Source of the DNA: Planctomycetota bacterium
GTDB lineage: Bacteria; Planctomycetota; UBA11346
Direction of reading: 5' to 3'
Length of the DNA stretch: 64,000 nucleotides
NCBI GenBank assembly: GCA_025055595.1
Contig: JANWWU010000022.1
Location: 1 to 64,000 of the forward strand
The number at the start of each line of letters is the position of its first letter. Position 1 is the stretch's first letter. The notes beneath the pieces were generated by a model, which saw only the letters and a list, made by a program, of their open reading frames with translations, searched no databases and was not told the origin of the DNA. Position numbers and translations under genes: made by a program. Shown here in pieces: positions 9,214-17,920 of this stretch.

Positions 9214-9303
9214 CTCGCCGTTCGCGATTGGCACGGCGAGCGACGGTCTCTCCCGCGCGACGCCGGCCTGCGCTGCAGAAAGCAACGCCGGCGTTCAAGG
9301 AGG
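9214..9303 (+). promoter_or_regulatory. Leader of fliO with two inverted repeats and a strong ribosome site
   Basis: The space between the HDOD pair and fliO holds an inverted repeat (CTCGCCG at 9214-9220 and CGGCGAG at 9234-9240) and a perfect 12-bp palindrome, AACGCCGGCGTT, at 9284-9295. The palindrome is directly followed by AAGGAGG at 9297-9303, an almost ideal ribosome site 4 nt from the ATG. The palindrome could be an operator or could fold so as to limit ribosome access; no clear -35/-10 pair was found. Confidence 0.35.
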
Positions 9304-9307
9304 CCAC

Positions 9308-9742
9308 ATGCGTTGGTGGTACTTGCTGATGCTCGCCCTGCCTGCGCTCGCCGGCGAGGCGCCGCTGTTCACCGATCAGGAGTGGGCAGCAGCTGCACAA
9401 GCGCGGCCGCTGGCCAGCGCTCCGGGCTGGGAGACCCTGCTGATCATCATCATCGGCCTCGGCGTCGTCGTCGCGCTCGCCGTCGGGTGCGGCTGGCTGG
9501 CGCGGCGCCTCGGCGCCCGCCGCTTCTTGAGCGGCGGCGGGCAGCGCCTGGAGGTCGTCGAGAGCGTGCAGCTGGCGCCGCGGCGGCGCCTGGTGCTGGT
9601 GCGCGTCGACGCGCAGTGGGTCCTGGTCGGGGTCGGCGAGCGCGAGCTGACGCCGCTGGTCCTGCTGCCGAACGCGCCGGCGTCGCCGCCCTTCGCGCGC
9701 GAGCTGGCGCGCCTCGCCCCCGAGTCGGGGAACGAGCCGTGA
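9308..9742 (+). CDS. fliO: Flagellar export apparatus assembly protein FliO
   Basis: The 144-residue protein has a signal-like N-terminus, one strong membrane helix (about residues 45-65, LLIIIIGLGVVVALAVG), and a small cytosolic domain beginning RLEVVESVQLAPRRRLVLVR, the typical FliO pattern. FliO helps assemble FliP in the flagellar type III export gate. It directly precedes fliP, with TGA and GTG overlapping by 4 nt. FliO is poorly conserved, so the identification leans on context. Confidence 0.85.
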   Translation: MRWWYLLMLALPALAGEAPLFTDQEWAAAAQARPLASAPGWETLLIIIIGLGVVVALAVGCGWLARRLGARRFLSGGGQRLEVVESVQLAPRRRLVLVRVDAQWVLVGVGERELTPLVLLPNAPASPPFARELARLAPESGNEP

Positions 9743-10596
9743 TCCGCTTCCTGCTGTGCCTCGCCTGCCTCGCGCTCGGGGCCGGCGCGCTCGCCGCCGC
9801 CGAGGCGACCGCCGGCATCGTCGCCGACCTCGAGGCCCCGCTGCGGGGCGTCGCGGGGAGCAGCGAGGGCCTGGCCCCGCCGGCGCCGATGCGCGTCGAT
9901 CCGCCGGGACCGGCGAGCCCGGTGCTGCCGCCGGCCCAGCTGCGCCTGTCGCTCGAGACCGGCAGCGACGGCTTCACCACCGCCGTCCGCCTGCTGCTGC
10001 TGATCACCGTCCTCTCGGTCGCTCCGGCCTTCATCGTGATGATGACCTGCTTCACGCGGGTGATCATCGTCCTCGGCTTCGTGCGCCGCGCCCTCGGCAC
10101 CCAGACCCTGCCGCCCAACCAGGTGGTCGTCGGCCTCGCGCTGTTCCTCACCCTCTTCATCATGGCGCCGACGATCCAGCGCCTGGAGCGCGAGGCCTGG
10201 ACGCCGCTGCAGGAGCGGAAGATCAGCGAAAGCCAGGCCCTCGAAGCGGCCAAGGCGGCGGTCAAGGACTTCATGCTCAAGCACACGCGCAAGAGCGACC
10301 TCGCGCTGTTCATCCGCCTCGCCGGCGATGAGCGGCCGCGCAGCGCCGCCGATGTCCGCTTCCTGACCCTGGTGCCGGCCTTCATCACCAGCGAGCTCAA
10401 GACCGCGTTCCAGATGGGCTTCGTCATCTTCCTGCCCTTCCTGGTCATCGATCTCGTCGTCTCGGCGATCCTGATGAGTCTCGGCATGATGATGCTGCCG
10501 CCCGTCGTCGTCTCCCTGCCGTTCAAGATCCTGCTGTTCGTCCTCGTCGATGGCTGGACGCTGGTCGTCAGCGGACTGGCGGCCTCTTACGCGTGA
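9739..10596 (+). CDS. fliP: Flagellar biosynthetic protein FliP
   Basis: FliP forms the core of the export gate in the inner membrane. The 285-residue protein begins with a signal peptide and a Pro-rich linker, then the conserved membrane part: LLLITVLSVAPAFIVMMTCF, RVIIVLGFVRRALGTQTLPP, NQVVVGLALFLTLFIMAPT, a periplasmic segment (about 155-205), and FVIFLPFLVIDLVVSAILMS followed by GMMMLPPVVVSLPFKILLFV. The GTG at 9739 overlaps the fliO stop by 4 nt and gives the normal length. Confidence 0.97.
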   Translation: MIRFLLCLACLALGAGALAAAEATAGIVADLEAPLRGVAGSSEGLAPPAPMRVDPPGPASPVLPPAQLRLSLETGSDGFTTAVRLLLLITVLSVAPAFIVMMTCFTRVIIVLGFVRRALGTQTLPPNQVVVGLALFLTLFIMAPTIQRLEREAWTPLQERKISESQALEAAKAAVKDFMLKHTRKSDLALFIRLAGDERPRSAADVRFLTLVPAFITSELKTAFQMGFVIFLPFLVIDLVVSAILMSLGMMMLPPVVVSLPFKILLFVLVDGWTLVVSGLAASYA

Positions 10597-10603
10597 GGCG
10601 CCG

Positions 10604-10873
10604 ATGACCGATACTGTCGTCGAGCTGCTGCGCGACATGCTGTGGGTCAGCCTGCTGCTGTCGGCACCCGTCCTGCTGACCGCCCTCATCGTCGGCCTGA
10701 TCATCGGCCTGCTCCAGGCCGTCACCTCGATCCAGGAGCAGACGCTGACCTTCGTGCCGAAGATCCTCGCCCTGGCCTTGGTCCTCGTCCTGCTCGGCGG
10801 CTGGATGCTGCGGCACCTCGTCGCTTACAGCGCCGCGCTGCTCGCCGATCTGCCGCGCTACGGAGCGCTGTGA
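10604..10873 (+). CDS. fliQ: Flagellar biosynthetic protein FliQ
   Basis: The 89-residue protein has the two membrane hairpin helices of FliQ, with the conserved GLIIGLLQAVTSIQEQTLTF loop and the PKILALALVLVLLGGWML helix. FliQ packs around FliP and FliR to complete the export gate. The ATG at 10604 lies 7 nt after fliP, and fliR starts 1 nt after its stop. Confidence 0.95.
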   Translation: MTDTVVELLRDMLWVSLLLSAPVLLTALIVGLIIGLLQAVTSIQEQTLTFVPKILALALVLVLLGGWMLRHLVAYSAALLADLPRYGAL

Positions 10874-10874
10874 G

Positions 10875-11660
10875 ATGGATCCGGCGGCGGCGATCGCCCG
10901 GCTGTGGGAGCTGGCGCCGGCGCTGTTGCTCGCGCTCTGCCGCCTCGGCGCGCTGTTCTTCACTGCGCCCCTGCTCGGCGGGCCCTTCGTCCCCGTCCGC
11001 GTCAAGGTCTGGCTGACGCTGGCGATCGCCGTCGTCGCCCTGCCGACGCTCGCCCCGCACCTGCCGGCCGCGCTGCCGAGCGACGGGCGCTACCTGCTGC
11101 TGATCGCCGCCGAGCTGGCGATCGGGGCGGCGATCGGCTTCTCGGCCAGCTGCGTCTTCGAGGGCGTCCGCACCGGCGGCGAGCTGATCAACCGCTATGC
11201 CGGCTTCACCGCTGCCGAGAACTTCGACCCCGAGTCCGGCATCGGCGAGGGCCCGATCGGCGACCTGCTGATGGTCGGGATGGTGCTGATCTTCCTCGTC
11301 GCCGACGCGCACCTGTACCTGATCGCCGCCCTGGCGATGAGCTACGCGGCGGTGCCGCTGGGGGCCTTCGTCGTCGGACCGGCAGTGCTGCAGACCGCCG
11401 CCCTCGCTAGCGATCAGTGCCTGGCGCTCGCGGCCGCGATCTCGTTCCCCGTGCTGACCGTGGTCCTGCTGATCACGGTCGCCGAGGGCGTGCTGACCAA
11501 GGCGGTGCCGCAGATCAATGTCCTGTTCATCAGCTTCGCGGTGAAGATCCTCGCCAGCCTGCTCGTGCTCTACGCCGCGATGCCGGCGATCGTCGGCTTC
11601 ATGGGGCAGGCGGTGCTGATCGTCCGCCGCCTCAGCGAGGCCATGCTGCTCGCCCTGTAG
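10875..11660 (+). CDS. fliR: Flagellar biosynthetic protein FliR
   Basis: The 261-residue multi-pass protein shows FliR landmarks: the N-terminal CRLGALFFTAPLLGGPFVPV and VKVWLTLAIAVV, the ELAIGAAIGFSASCVFEGV loop, GLxxGL-type GGELINRYAGF, and the C-terminal PQINVLFISFAVKILASLL. FliR is the third part of the FliPQR gate. flhB and flhA, often next, are not here; the miaB gene follows after 54 nt, so the flagellar island is only four genes long. Confidence 0.95.
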   Translation: MDPAAAIARLWELAPALLLALCRLGALFFTAPLLGGPFVPVRVKVWLTLAIAVVALPTLAPHLPAALPSDGRYLLLIAAELAIGAAIGFSASCVFEGVRTGGELINRYAGFTAAENFDPESGIGEGPIGDLLMVGMVLIFLVADAHLYLIAALAMSYAAVPLGAFVVGPAVLQTAALASDQCLALAAAISFPVLTVVLLITVAEGVLTKAVPQINVLFISFAVKILASLLVLYAAMPAIVGFMGQAVLIVRRLSEAMLLAL

Positions 11661-11714
11661 CGGGCGGCGCCGCTGGCGGTTTCCCCTTCCGCCGTCGCGC
11701 TACAAGCGCGGCGC

Positions 11715-13028
11715 ATGCCGCGCACGGTCTTCTTCGAGACCTTCGGCTGTCAGATGAACACCGCCGACAGCGAGGCGATGCTGACGGCGCTGCGCCGCGC
11801 CGGCTGGCAGCCGACCGAGGATGTGGAGAGCGCCGACCTCGTCGTCTTCAACACCTGCGCGGTCCGCGACCACGCCGAGGCCAAGGTGCGCTCGCGCTTG
11901 GGCCTGCTGCGCGAGCTCAAGCAGCGCCGGCCGCAGCTGCGCATCGCGCTCGCCGGCTGCATGGCGCAGCGCGAGGGCCGCGCCTTGCTCGCCCGCCATC
12001 CGCAGCTCGATCTCGTCGTCGGCACCTCGCAGTTCTCGCGCCTGCCCGAGCTCGTCGAGCGCCTGCACGAGGAGCCCCGGATCGCCGCCCTCGACTTCGA
12101 GGACTGGGACGAGCGCGAGCGCGCCGATGTCGAGCCGGCGCCCGGCGTCAACGCCTTCGTGCCGATCATGCGCGGCTGCAACTACACCTGCACCTACTGC
12201 GTGGTGCCGATGACGCGCGGCCGCGAGCAGTCGCGGCGCCCGGAGGCGATCGAGGCCGAGGTCCGGCGCCTGGTCGCCGCCGGCTACCGCCAGGTGACGC
12301 TGCTCGGGCAGACGGTCGATGCCTATGGCAAGACGCTCGGCGACGGCACGACCCTGGCGGGCCTGCTGCGCCGGCTGCATGCGATCGACGGCCTGCTGCG
12401 CATCCGCTTCGTCACCAGCCACCCCAAGGACATCACCGACGAGCTGCTCGCGACCATCGCCGAGCTGCCCAAGGTCGCGCGCCATCTCCATGTGCCGGCG
12501 CAGTCGGGATCCGATCGCATCCTGCGGCTGATGGGCCGCCGCTACACCAGCGACGAGTACCTGCGCCTGGTCGAGCGCGCGCGGCGCTTCGTGCCGGACA
12601 TCGAGCTGGTCTCCGACTTCATCGTCGGTTTTCCGACTGAAAGCGACGACGACTACGCGGCGACCGAGCGGCTGCTCGACCGCGTCGGCTTCGCTGCGGC
12701 CTTCGTCTTCATGTATTCTCCCCGCCCGGGGACGCCGGCGACGCGCCTGGCCGACGATGTGCCGGAGCCGGTCAAGCGCGAGCGCTGCCAGCGCCTGCTC
12801 GAGCGCCAGCTGGCGCAGCAGGAAGCCCAGCACCGCGCCCTGCTCGGCAGCGTCCTGCCCGTGCTCTTCGAGGGCCCGTCGAAGACCGATCCCGGGATGC
12901 TGTTCGGCCGCAGCGCCGGGCAGCGTGCGGTGATCGCGCCGCGAGACGATGCTCTGATCGGACGCATCGTGCCGGTGCGCATCGCGCGCTGTACCGCGTT
13001 GACGCTCTATGGCGATCCCCTGCCGTGA
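11715..13028 (+). CDS. miaB: tRNA-2-methylthio-N6-isopentenyladenosine37 synthase
   Basis: MiaB is a radical-SAM methylthiotransferase that modifies A37 of tRNAs reading UNN codons. The 437-residue protein has the N-terminal UPF0004 domain with three cluster Cys (FFETFGCQMN, VVFNTCAVRDHA, IALAGCMAQRE), the radical-SAM motif CNYTCTYCVVPMTRG, and a C-terminal TRAM domain (about 370-437). The GCQMN-type N-terminus distinguishes it from RimO, which is also in the window at 50130. Confidence 0.95.
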   Translation: MPRTVFFETFGCQMNTADSEAMLTALRRAGWQPTEDVESADLVVFNTCAVRDHAEAKVRSRLGLLRELKQRRPQLRIALAGCMAQREGRALLARHPQLDLVVGTSQFSRLPELVERLHEEPRIAALDFEDWDERERADVEPAPGVNAFVPIMRGCNYTCTYCVVPMTRGREQSRRPEAIEAEVRRLVAAGYRQVTLLGQTVDAYGKTLGDGTTLAGLLRRLHAIDGLLRIRFVTSHPKDITDELLATIAELPKVARHLHVPAQSGSDRILRLMGRRYTSDEYLRLVERARRFVPDIELVSDFIVGFPTESDDDYAATERLLDRVGFAAAFVFMYSPRPGTPATRLADDVPEPVKRERCQRLLERQLAQQEAQHRALLGSVLPVLFEGPSKTDPGMLFGRSAGQRAVIAPRDDALIGRIVPVRIARCTALTLYGDPLP

Positions 13029-13069
13029 GGCGGCGGTTGCCTGGCGGCCGCCGCTGACACCCTGAGACC

Positions 13070-14812
13070 GTGCTGCGGCGAACGCGCGCGTGGCAGCCCG
13101 AACCGGTCCTCGGCGACGTCGTGCGCGAGCTCGAGCATGAGCTCGGGGTGTCGCGCCTCGTCGCCACCCTGCTGTCACAGCGCGGCATCACCAGCGCCGC
13201 GCAGGCGACGAGCTGGCTGCAGAAGCGCCTCGGCGACCTCCATGCCCCGCAGGCGATGGCCGACATGCCGCGCGCCGCGCACTGCCTCGCCGAGGCGATC
13301 GCGCAGCGGCGGCGCATCCTGATCCACGGCGACTACGATGTCGACGGGACGACGGCGGCGGCGCTGCTCGCCCGCTTCTGCCGGGCCTGCGCGCACGACG
13401 CTGTGATCTGGATCCCGCATCGGCGCATCGACGGCTACGGTCTCTCCGAAGCCAGCCTGGAGGCGGCGCGCGCCCAGGGCGCGCAGCTGGTGGTGACCGT
13501 CGACTGCGGGATCAGCGACCACGGCTGGGCGCAGCGCATCGAAGAGGCGCTCGGCTGCCCGGTGCTCGTCACCGATCATCACCTGCCCAGCGGAGAACGG
13601 CCGCGCTGCACGGCGGTCGTCAACCCCAATCGCCCCGACTGCCCCTATCCTGACAAGCACCTGGCCGGCGTCGGCGTCGCTTGGAAGCTCGCCTGGGCGA
13701 CGGCCAGCGAACTGTGCGGCAGCGAGCGCGTCAGCGAGCGGCTGCGCGATTTCCTGATCGATGCCCTGGCCCTGGTCGCGCTCGGGACGATCGCCGACTG
13801 CGCGCCGCTGATCGGCGAGAACCGCATCCTCGTGCACCACGGGCTCAAGCAGCTGGCGCGCACCGCCGATCCCGGCCTGCGCGCCTTGCTGGCGCACTGC
13901 GACCTGCAGGGGGTGGAGCCGACGAGCGGCGATGTCAGCTGGCGCCTGGCCCCGCTGCTCAATGCCAGCGGGCGGATGGACAGCGCGATGAACACCATCG
14001 CCCTGCTGACGGCACGCGATGCGGCGGCGGCGCAGGCGGCGTTGGCCCGGGTGGTCGCCGAGAACGATGAGCGCCGCCGCGTCACGCAGCAGCTCAGCGA
14101 GGATCTGCTGGCGCGCGCCGAGCACGACCCGCAGCTGGCGACGCGCGCGGCCCTGGTCTACGCCGGCGAGGGTTGGCACCCTGGAGTGATCGGCATCGTC
14201 GCCAGCCGCCTGCTCGAGCGCTTCGCGCGGCCGACGGCGGTGATTGCGATCGACGGCGGGGTGGCCAAGGGCAGCCTGCGCTCCGTTCCGGCAGTGCCGC
14301 TTGGCGAGGCGCTGGCAGCCTGCCGCCCCTGGCTGAGCAGCGGCGGCGGGCATGCCTTGGCCGCCGGCATCACCCTCGCGCCGGAGGCGATCCCCGGCTT
14401 CGCCGCGGCCTTCGAGCGCCATGTCGCGGCGCGCCTGCCGCCGGGGACGCTGGTCCCCCGCACCTGCTACGATGCCGAGGCGCACATCCACGAGCTCGAC
14501 GAAGCATTCTTCAACTTCGTCGGCCAGATGCCGCCCTTCGGCATCGGCAACCGCGAGCCGGTGCTGCGCCTGCGCCAGGCGATCTGCGCTGGCCGGCCGC
14601 GCTTCGTCGGCCGGGAGGGCGAGCATGTGACCACCGCGATCACCGATGGCGGCGGCGGCCTGCGCCAGCTGTGGGTGTGGAACGGTGCGCGCATCTTCGC
14701 CGATCTCGCCTACCCCGGACGGCGCTTCGACCTGCTGGTGCGTCCGGAGCGCCGCCCCGGCCGCGAACAGTGGCTGCACCGCCTGATCTTCGTCGATGGG
14801 ACGGTGCTGTGA
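13070..14812 (+). CDS. recJ: Single-stranded-DNA-specific exonuclease RecJ
   Basis: RecJ degrades single-stranded DNA 5' to 3' in recombination and repair. The 580-residue protein has the DHH phosphoesterase motifs ILIHGDYDVDGTTAAALL, VTVDCGISDHG and VLVTDHHLP, then a LNASGRMDSA segment, a DHHA1 region with SSGGGHALAAG, and a C-terminal OB domain. The start is a GTG at 13070, and the length is normal. A GC-rich inverted repeat lies just upstream but has no T run. The stop overlaps the next ATG by 1 nt. Confidence 0.95.
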   Translation: MLRRTRAWQPEPVLGDVVRELEHELGVSRLVATLLSQRGITSAAQATSWLQKRLGDLHAPQAMADMPRAAHCLAEAIAQRRRILIHGDYDVDGTTAAALLARFCRACAHDAVIWIPHRRIDGYGLSEASLEAARAQGAQLVVTVDCGISDHGWAQRIEEALGCPVLVTDHHLPSGERPRCTAVVNPNRPDCPYPDKHLAGVGVAWKLAWATASELCGSERVSERLRDFLIDALALVALGTIADCAPLIGENRILVHHGLKQLARTADPGLRALLAHCDLQGVEPTSGDVSWRLAPLLNASGRMDSAMNTIALLTARDAAAAQAALARVVAENDERRRVTQQLSEDLLARAEHDPQLATRAALVYAGEGWHPGVIGIVASRLLERFARPTAVIAIDGGVAKGSLRSVPAVPLGEALAACRPWLSSGGGHALAAGITLAPEAIPGFAAAFERHVAARLPPGTLVPRTCYDAEAHIHELDEAFFNFVGQMPPFGIGNREPVLRLRQAICAGRPRFVGREGEHVTTAITDGGGGLRQLWVWNGARIFADLAYPGRRFDLLVRPERRPGREQWLHRLIFVDGTVL

Positions 14813-15696
14813 TGGCGCGCGACCTGCTCGCCGGCTGCCCCTGGCTGCGGCGGACCAGCATGCGCGCGGTCGTGCTCGGCGCGGCGGCGGTGCCCGGATG
14901 CTGCGGACGCGCCCTGGCCTACGGCTGCGGCTGGCTGGCGTGGTGGTGCGATGCCCGCGGCCGGCGCGTGGTCGAGCGGCGGCTGGCGCGGGCGGTGCCG
15001 GCACCGGACGCACGCGCCCGCGCAGTGCGCCGCAGCTATACCGACTTTGCGCTGACGCTCTTCGATGCCGCGCGGCTGCCGTCGCGGGATTGGCCGCGAC
15101 CCGGCAGCATCGAGATCCACGACCCGCATGGCGTGTTCCGCTCCCGCCCCCTGTTCGGCCCGGCGATCCTGGTTTCGGCGCACAGCCACTGGGACCTGCT
15201 GGCAGCGGCCCTGCATCGCCTTGGGCTGACCGATGGCATCCTGGCGCCGACCCTGTCCTACGGCGACCGCAAGCTCGACGCCTGGCTGGCCAGCCAGCGC
15301 CACCGCTGGGGCTGCCGGACGGTCGCGCTCGAGCGTGCGCCCTTGGCGCTGTTGCGCGCGCTGTACGACGGGCAGATCATCGGGCTGCTCATCGATCGCG
15401 ACTACACAGGCCACGGCATCGCGGGGCGCTTTCTCGGGCAGCCGACCCGCCTGCCGAGCGGACCAGCCGCGCTCGCGCTGCAGAGCGGGGCCCCGGTGAT
15501 CCCGCTGTGGCTGGCGCGGCGCAGCACGACCCGCTTCGCGCTGTTCGTCGGTCAGCCCCTGCGGCCCTCGCCGCTCGCCACGCGCAGCGCGTGCATCGTC
15601 GATCTCACCGAGCGGATCGCCGATGCGCTCAGCCGCATGCTGGCGGCCGCGCCCGCGCAGTGGGTCGCCTTCCACGACGATCGTTATGCACACTGA
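14812..15696 (+). CDS. Lysophospholipid / Kdo2-lipid A acyltransferase-like protein (LpxL/HtrB family)
   Basis: The 294-residue protein has a hydrophobic N-terminus (about 20-45), an early VVERRLARAVP block as in LpxL, and later conserved blocks RAPLALLRALYDGQIIGLLI-DRDYTGHGIAGRFLGQPTR and PSGPAALALQSGAPVIPLW. LpxL-type enzymes add secondary acyl chains to lipid A. The catalytic motif is unusual: the family HX4(D/E) here reads AHSHWD (H124, H126, D128), so His and Asp are separated by three residues, not four. Activity is therefore uncertain. It overlaps recJ by 1 nt and the CYTH gene by 11 nt. Confidence 0.75.
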   Translation: MARDLLAGCPWLRRTSMRAVVLGAAAVPGCCGRALAYGCGWLAWWCDARGRRVVERRLARAVPAPDARARAVRRSYTDFALTLFDAARLPSRDWPRPGSIEIHDPHGVFRSRPLFGPAILVSAHSHWDLLAAALHRLGLTDGILAPTLSYGDRKLDAWLASQRHRWGCRTVALERAPLALLRALYDGQIIGLLIDRDYTGHGIAGRFLGQPTRLPSGPAALALQSGAPVIPLWLARRSTTRFALFVGQPLRPSPLATRSACIVDLTERIADALSRMLAAAPAQWVAFHDDRYAH

Positions 15697-16261
15697 GACC
15701 GAACTCAAATGGGCGCTCGATGCTGCCGGGCATGCCGCCCTGGCTCAGCGCCTCGCCGAGCTGCTCGGCCCGCCGCTGCAGCTGGCCCAGGAGAACCGCT
15801 TCTACGACACGGCCGACCGCCGGCTGCGCGCCGCCGGGCTCTCGGTGCGCGTGCGCCGAGAGAACGGCCGCCTGCTGCTGACCTGCAAGGGGCGCGGACG
15901 GATGGCGCGCGATGGCACCGGCACCCATCGCCGCGAAGAGTGGGAGCGGGAGCTGCCGGCGGGCAGCGCGGAACCACTTGCCGAGCTGCTGCCCGAACGC
16001 TGGCGCGCGGCGCTCGGCGACGGCCGGCTGCAGCTGCTCGGCGGCTTCAGCAACCGGCGCCAGCAGTGGCGCGATGGTCCGCACCTGCTGTGCCTCGACG
16101 ACACCGATTTCGGGGTGCGCCACGACTACGAGCTCGAGATCGAGACGGCGCAGCCGGCGGCGGCGCACGCCCGCTGGGCGACGCTGCTCGCGGCGTGGGG
16201 CATCGCGTGGGAGCCGCAGCCGCACACCAAGCTGTGGCGCTGGCTGGCGCTCGTCGGTTGA
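15686..16261 (+). CDS. CYTH domain protein
   Basis: The 191-residue protein starts with the ExExK signature (HTETELKWALD) of CYTH proteins, a group that includes class IV adenylate cyclase and thiamine/inorganic triphosphatases, and continues with the tunnel-lining pattern ENRFYDTADRRLRAAGLSVR and LLLTCKGRG, then DYELEIE near residue 145. It probably binds or hydrolyses a triphosphate with divalent metal, but the substrate cannot be told. The ATG at 15686 is inside the end of the acyltransferase gene. It ends 1 nt before the convergent barrel gene. Confidence 0.8.
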   Translation: MHTETELKWALDAAGHAALAQRLAELLGPPLQLAQENRFYDTADRRLRAAGLSVRVRRENGRLLLTCKGRGRMARDGTGTHRREEWERELPAGSAEPLAELLPERWRAALGDGRLQLLGGFSNRRQQWRDGPHLLCLDDTDFGVRHDYELEIETAQPAAAHARWATLLAAWGIAWEPQPHTKLWRWLALVG

Positions 16262-16262
16262 C

Positions 16263-17876
16263 TCAGAAATCGATGGCGGCGCCGGCGGCGACGGCGAAGG
16301 CCTGCGGGTATTCTTCTTTGTTGATCGAGATGGTCTTGGTCGAGAGCGCGGCGCCGACATCGAAACGGATCAGCCACAGATCGAGGCCGAGGCCGGCATG
16401 CAGCATCCAGGCCGGTTCTGGAGCTGCGAAGTCATAGGAGCCGCCGGCACGCAGCGCGAGGACGCGCAGGATGTCCCACTCCGCGCCGAGGCCGAGGCGC
16501 TGGCTCGCCGTTTCGAACTCGAGCTCGCGCTGCGTTCCGGGCGGCAAGGCGGGGCGCTCGCTGACGGTGCGGAAGCGCGTGCGGTTCTCCGTGACATCGA
16601 TCTCGGCAGCGAAGCACAGCGTCTCGTGGGGATAGAGCGCGATGCCGGCCGCGACCTGCGGTTCCAGCTCGATGTCATCGACGCGGAACCACTCGCCGTC
16701 GGCATCCTGGTAGCGGCTGCCTTCGAGGGTCGGGAAGCTGAGGTTGCGCCCGGTCAAGCCGAGCTGACCCCAGCCCCAGCGCGCGGCGACGCCGAGATCG
16801 ATGCTGCCGGTGATGCTCTGCTGCGCGTTCTCCAGGCTGTCCTGGACATACTGCGAGAGATCGTCGGTATCGCGCGCTAAGCGCACTTTCGCCGCGCCGA
16901 TCTGGCCGACGATCAGCCTGAGGTTGCCGCCGACGGCGAAGCGCTCGTCGATCGGCCAGCCGAAGGTCAACGGGACCTCCGTCGCCGTGTAGGCGATGGC
17001 GATCGCTGCCGTCTGGTTGTTGGCGATCGAGGTGCTCGCATTGAATCCAGAGCCATTGATCGCCTGGATCAGAGGCCCGGCGCCCGTCGCACCGACCAGG
17101 CTGTCGACCTGTTGTTGTGTGATGCCTGCTTGCTGCGCGGCGAAGTCCATGCGGCGGATCGCTTCGTCAGCGGCTGCCCCGCCGCCGAGGGCGTTGTAGA
17201 GGAAGGTGTAGGTCGGGGTGCCCGGCACGAACACCGTCGGCTGGTGCGCGCTGCTGTAGCCTGCAGGCATCGGCGTCTGATTGATGTCGTTCACCACCTG
17301 CTGCAGCGTGTTCGTGCCGAACCCGAGGTTGACGCGGTCGACATCGGCGAAGCCGACCAGCGCTTCAGCGAACTGGCGGACGCCGAGGCCGAGGCGCCAG
17401 ACGCGGATGTTCAGCACGGAGAGCTGGGCCTGTACGCTGACGAAGTCGCGGTCAGGCACGAAGCGGTTGAAGGCATCGAGGGCCGTGAGCGCCCACTCGA
17501 TGTCGCGCGGGTTGGCCTGCGCCGTGCCGAGGTTCTGCAGGCGGCTGACATCGGCTTGCGCCAGACGATCGATCCAATCAGCAAGCTGCCCCTGCACCTC
17601 GGCGGCGACGCCGAGATCGAGCAGACCGACGCCCCAGTCCTTGCGGCCGATGAAGTTCGCGTCGGCCGGCACAGGCCCTCCATCGGCGTTAGTCATCCAG
17701 AACCAGCCGTACATCGCCGGGTTCCAGAAGCTGGCGTTGTGATCGTGGGCAGTGGCGGTGCCGACCCCGCCCATGCCGAGGGCCCGCGGCCCGACGATGT
17801 GCGAGTCCATCGCGCCGAGCGTCGCGACGCTGGCCAGCGCCGAGCCTGCGGCGAGGTGAAAAAGCCATGCTCGCAT
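16263..17876 (-). CDS. Large outer-membrane beta-barrel, FadL/TraF-like
   Basis: The 537-residue protein has a signal peptide ending near LASVATLGA and then the motif VGPRALGMGGVGTATAHDHN, ASFWNPAMYGWF, which is the usual start of FadL/PorV/TraF-like barrels (RALGMGGA... A.WNPA). A helical domain (about 95-290) is inserted before the C-terminal barrel strands, and the protein ends in Phe (GAAIDF), as barrels recognised by Bam do. Its cargo is unknown. A GGGAG ribosome site precedes the ATG, and a TATAGT element lies at 17905-17900 without a clear -35. Confidence 0.7.
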   Translation of the reverse strand: MRAWLFHLAAGSALASVATLGAMDSHIVGPRALGMGGVGTATAHDHNASFWNPAMYGWFWMTNADGGPVPADANFIGRKDWGVGLLDLGVAAEVQGQLADWIDRLAQADVSRLQNLGTAQANPRDIEWALTALDAFNRFVPDRDFVSVQAQLSVLNIRVWRLGLGVRQFAEALVGFADVDRVNLGFGTNTLQQVVNDINQTPMPAGYSSAHQPTVFVPGTPTYTFLYNALGGGAAADEAIRRMDFAAQQAGITQQQVDSLVGATGAGPLIQAINGSGFNASTSIANNQTAAIAIAYTATEVPLTFGWPIDERFAVGGNLRLIVGQIGAAKVRLARDTDDLSQYVQDSLENAQQSITGSIDLGVAARWGWGQLGLTGRNLSFPTLEGSRYQDADGEWFRVDDIELEPQVAAGIALYPHETLCFAAEIDVTENRTRFRTVSERPALPPGTQRELEFETASQRLGLGAEWDILRVLALRAGGSYDFAAPEPAWMLHAGLGLDLWLIRFDVGAALSTKTISINKEEYPQAFAVAAGAAIDF

Positions 17877-17920
17877 GTGGTACTCCCGAAGCTTAACACA
17901 CTATATCGCACTGACCACTT

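Noticed and set aside
9228-9235. TTGGCACG, a perfect match to the -24 element of sigma54 promoters, upstream of fliO
   Set aside because: The -12 element needs TTGC at a fixed spacing; here the position reads GCGA, without the essential GC. The NtrC-like protein in the window also lacks GAFTGA.
13030-13054. Inverted repeat GCGGCGG / CCGCCGC between miaB and recJ as a terminator
   Set aside because: The loop is 11 nt and no T run follows; it may only reflect GC-rich sequence.
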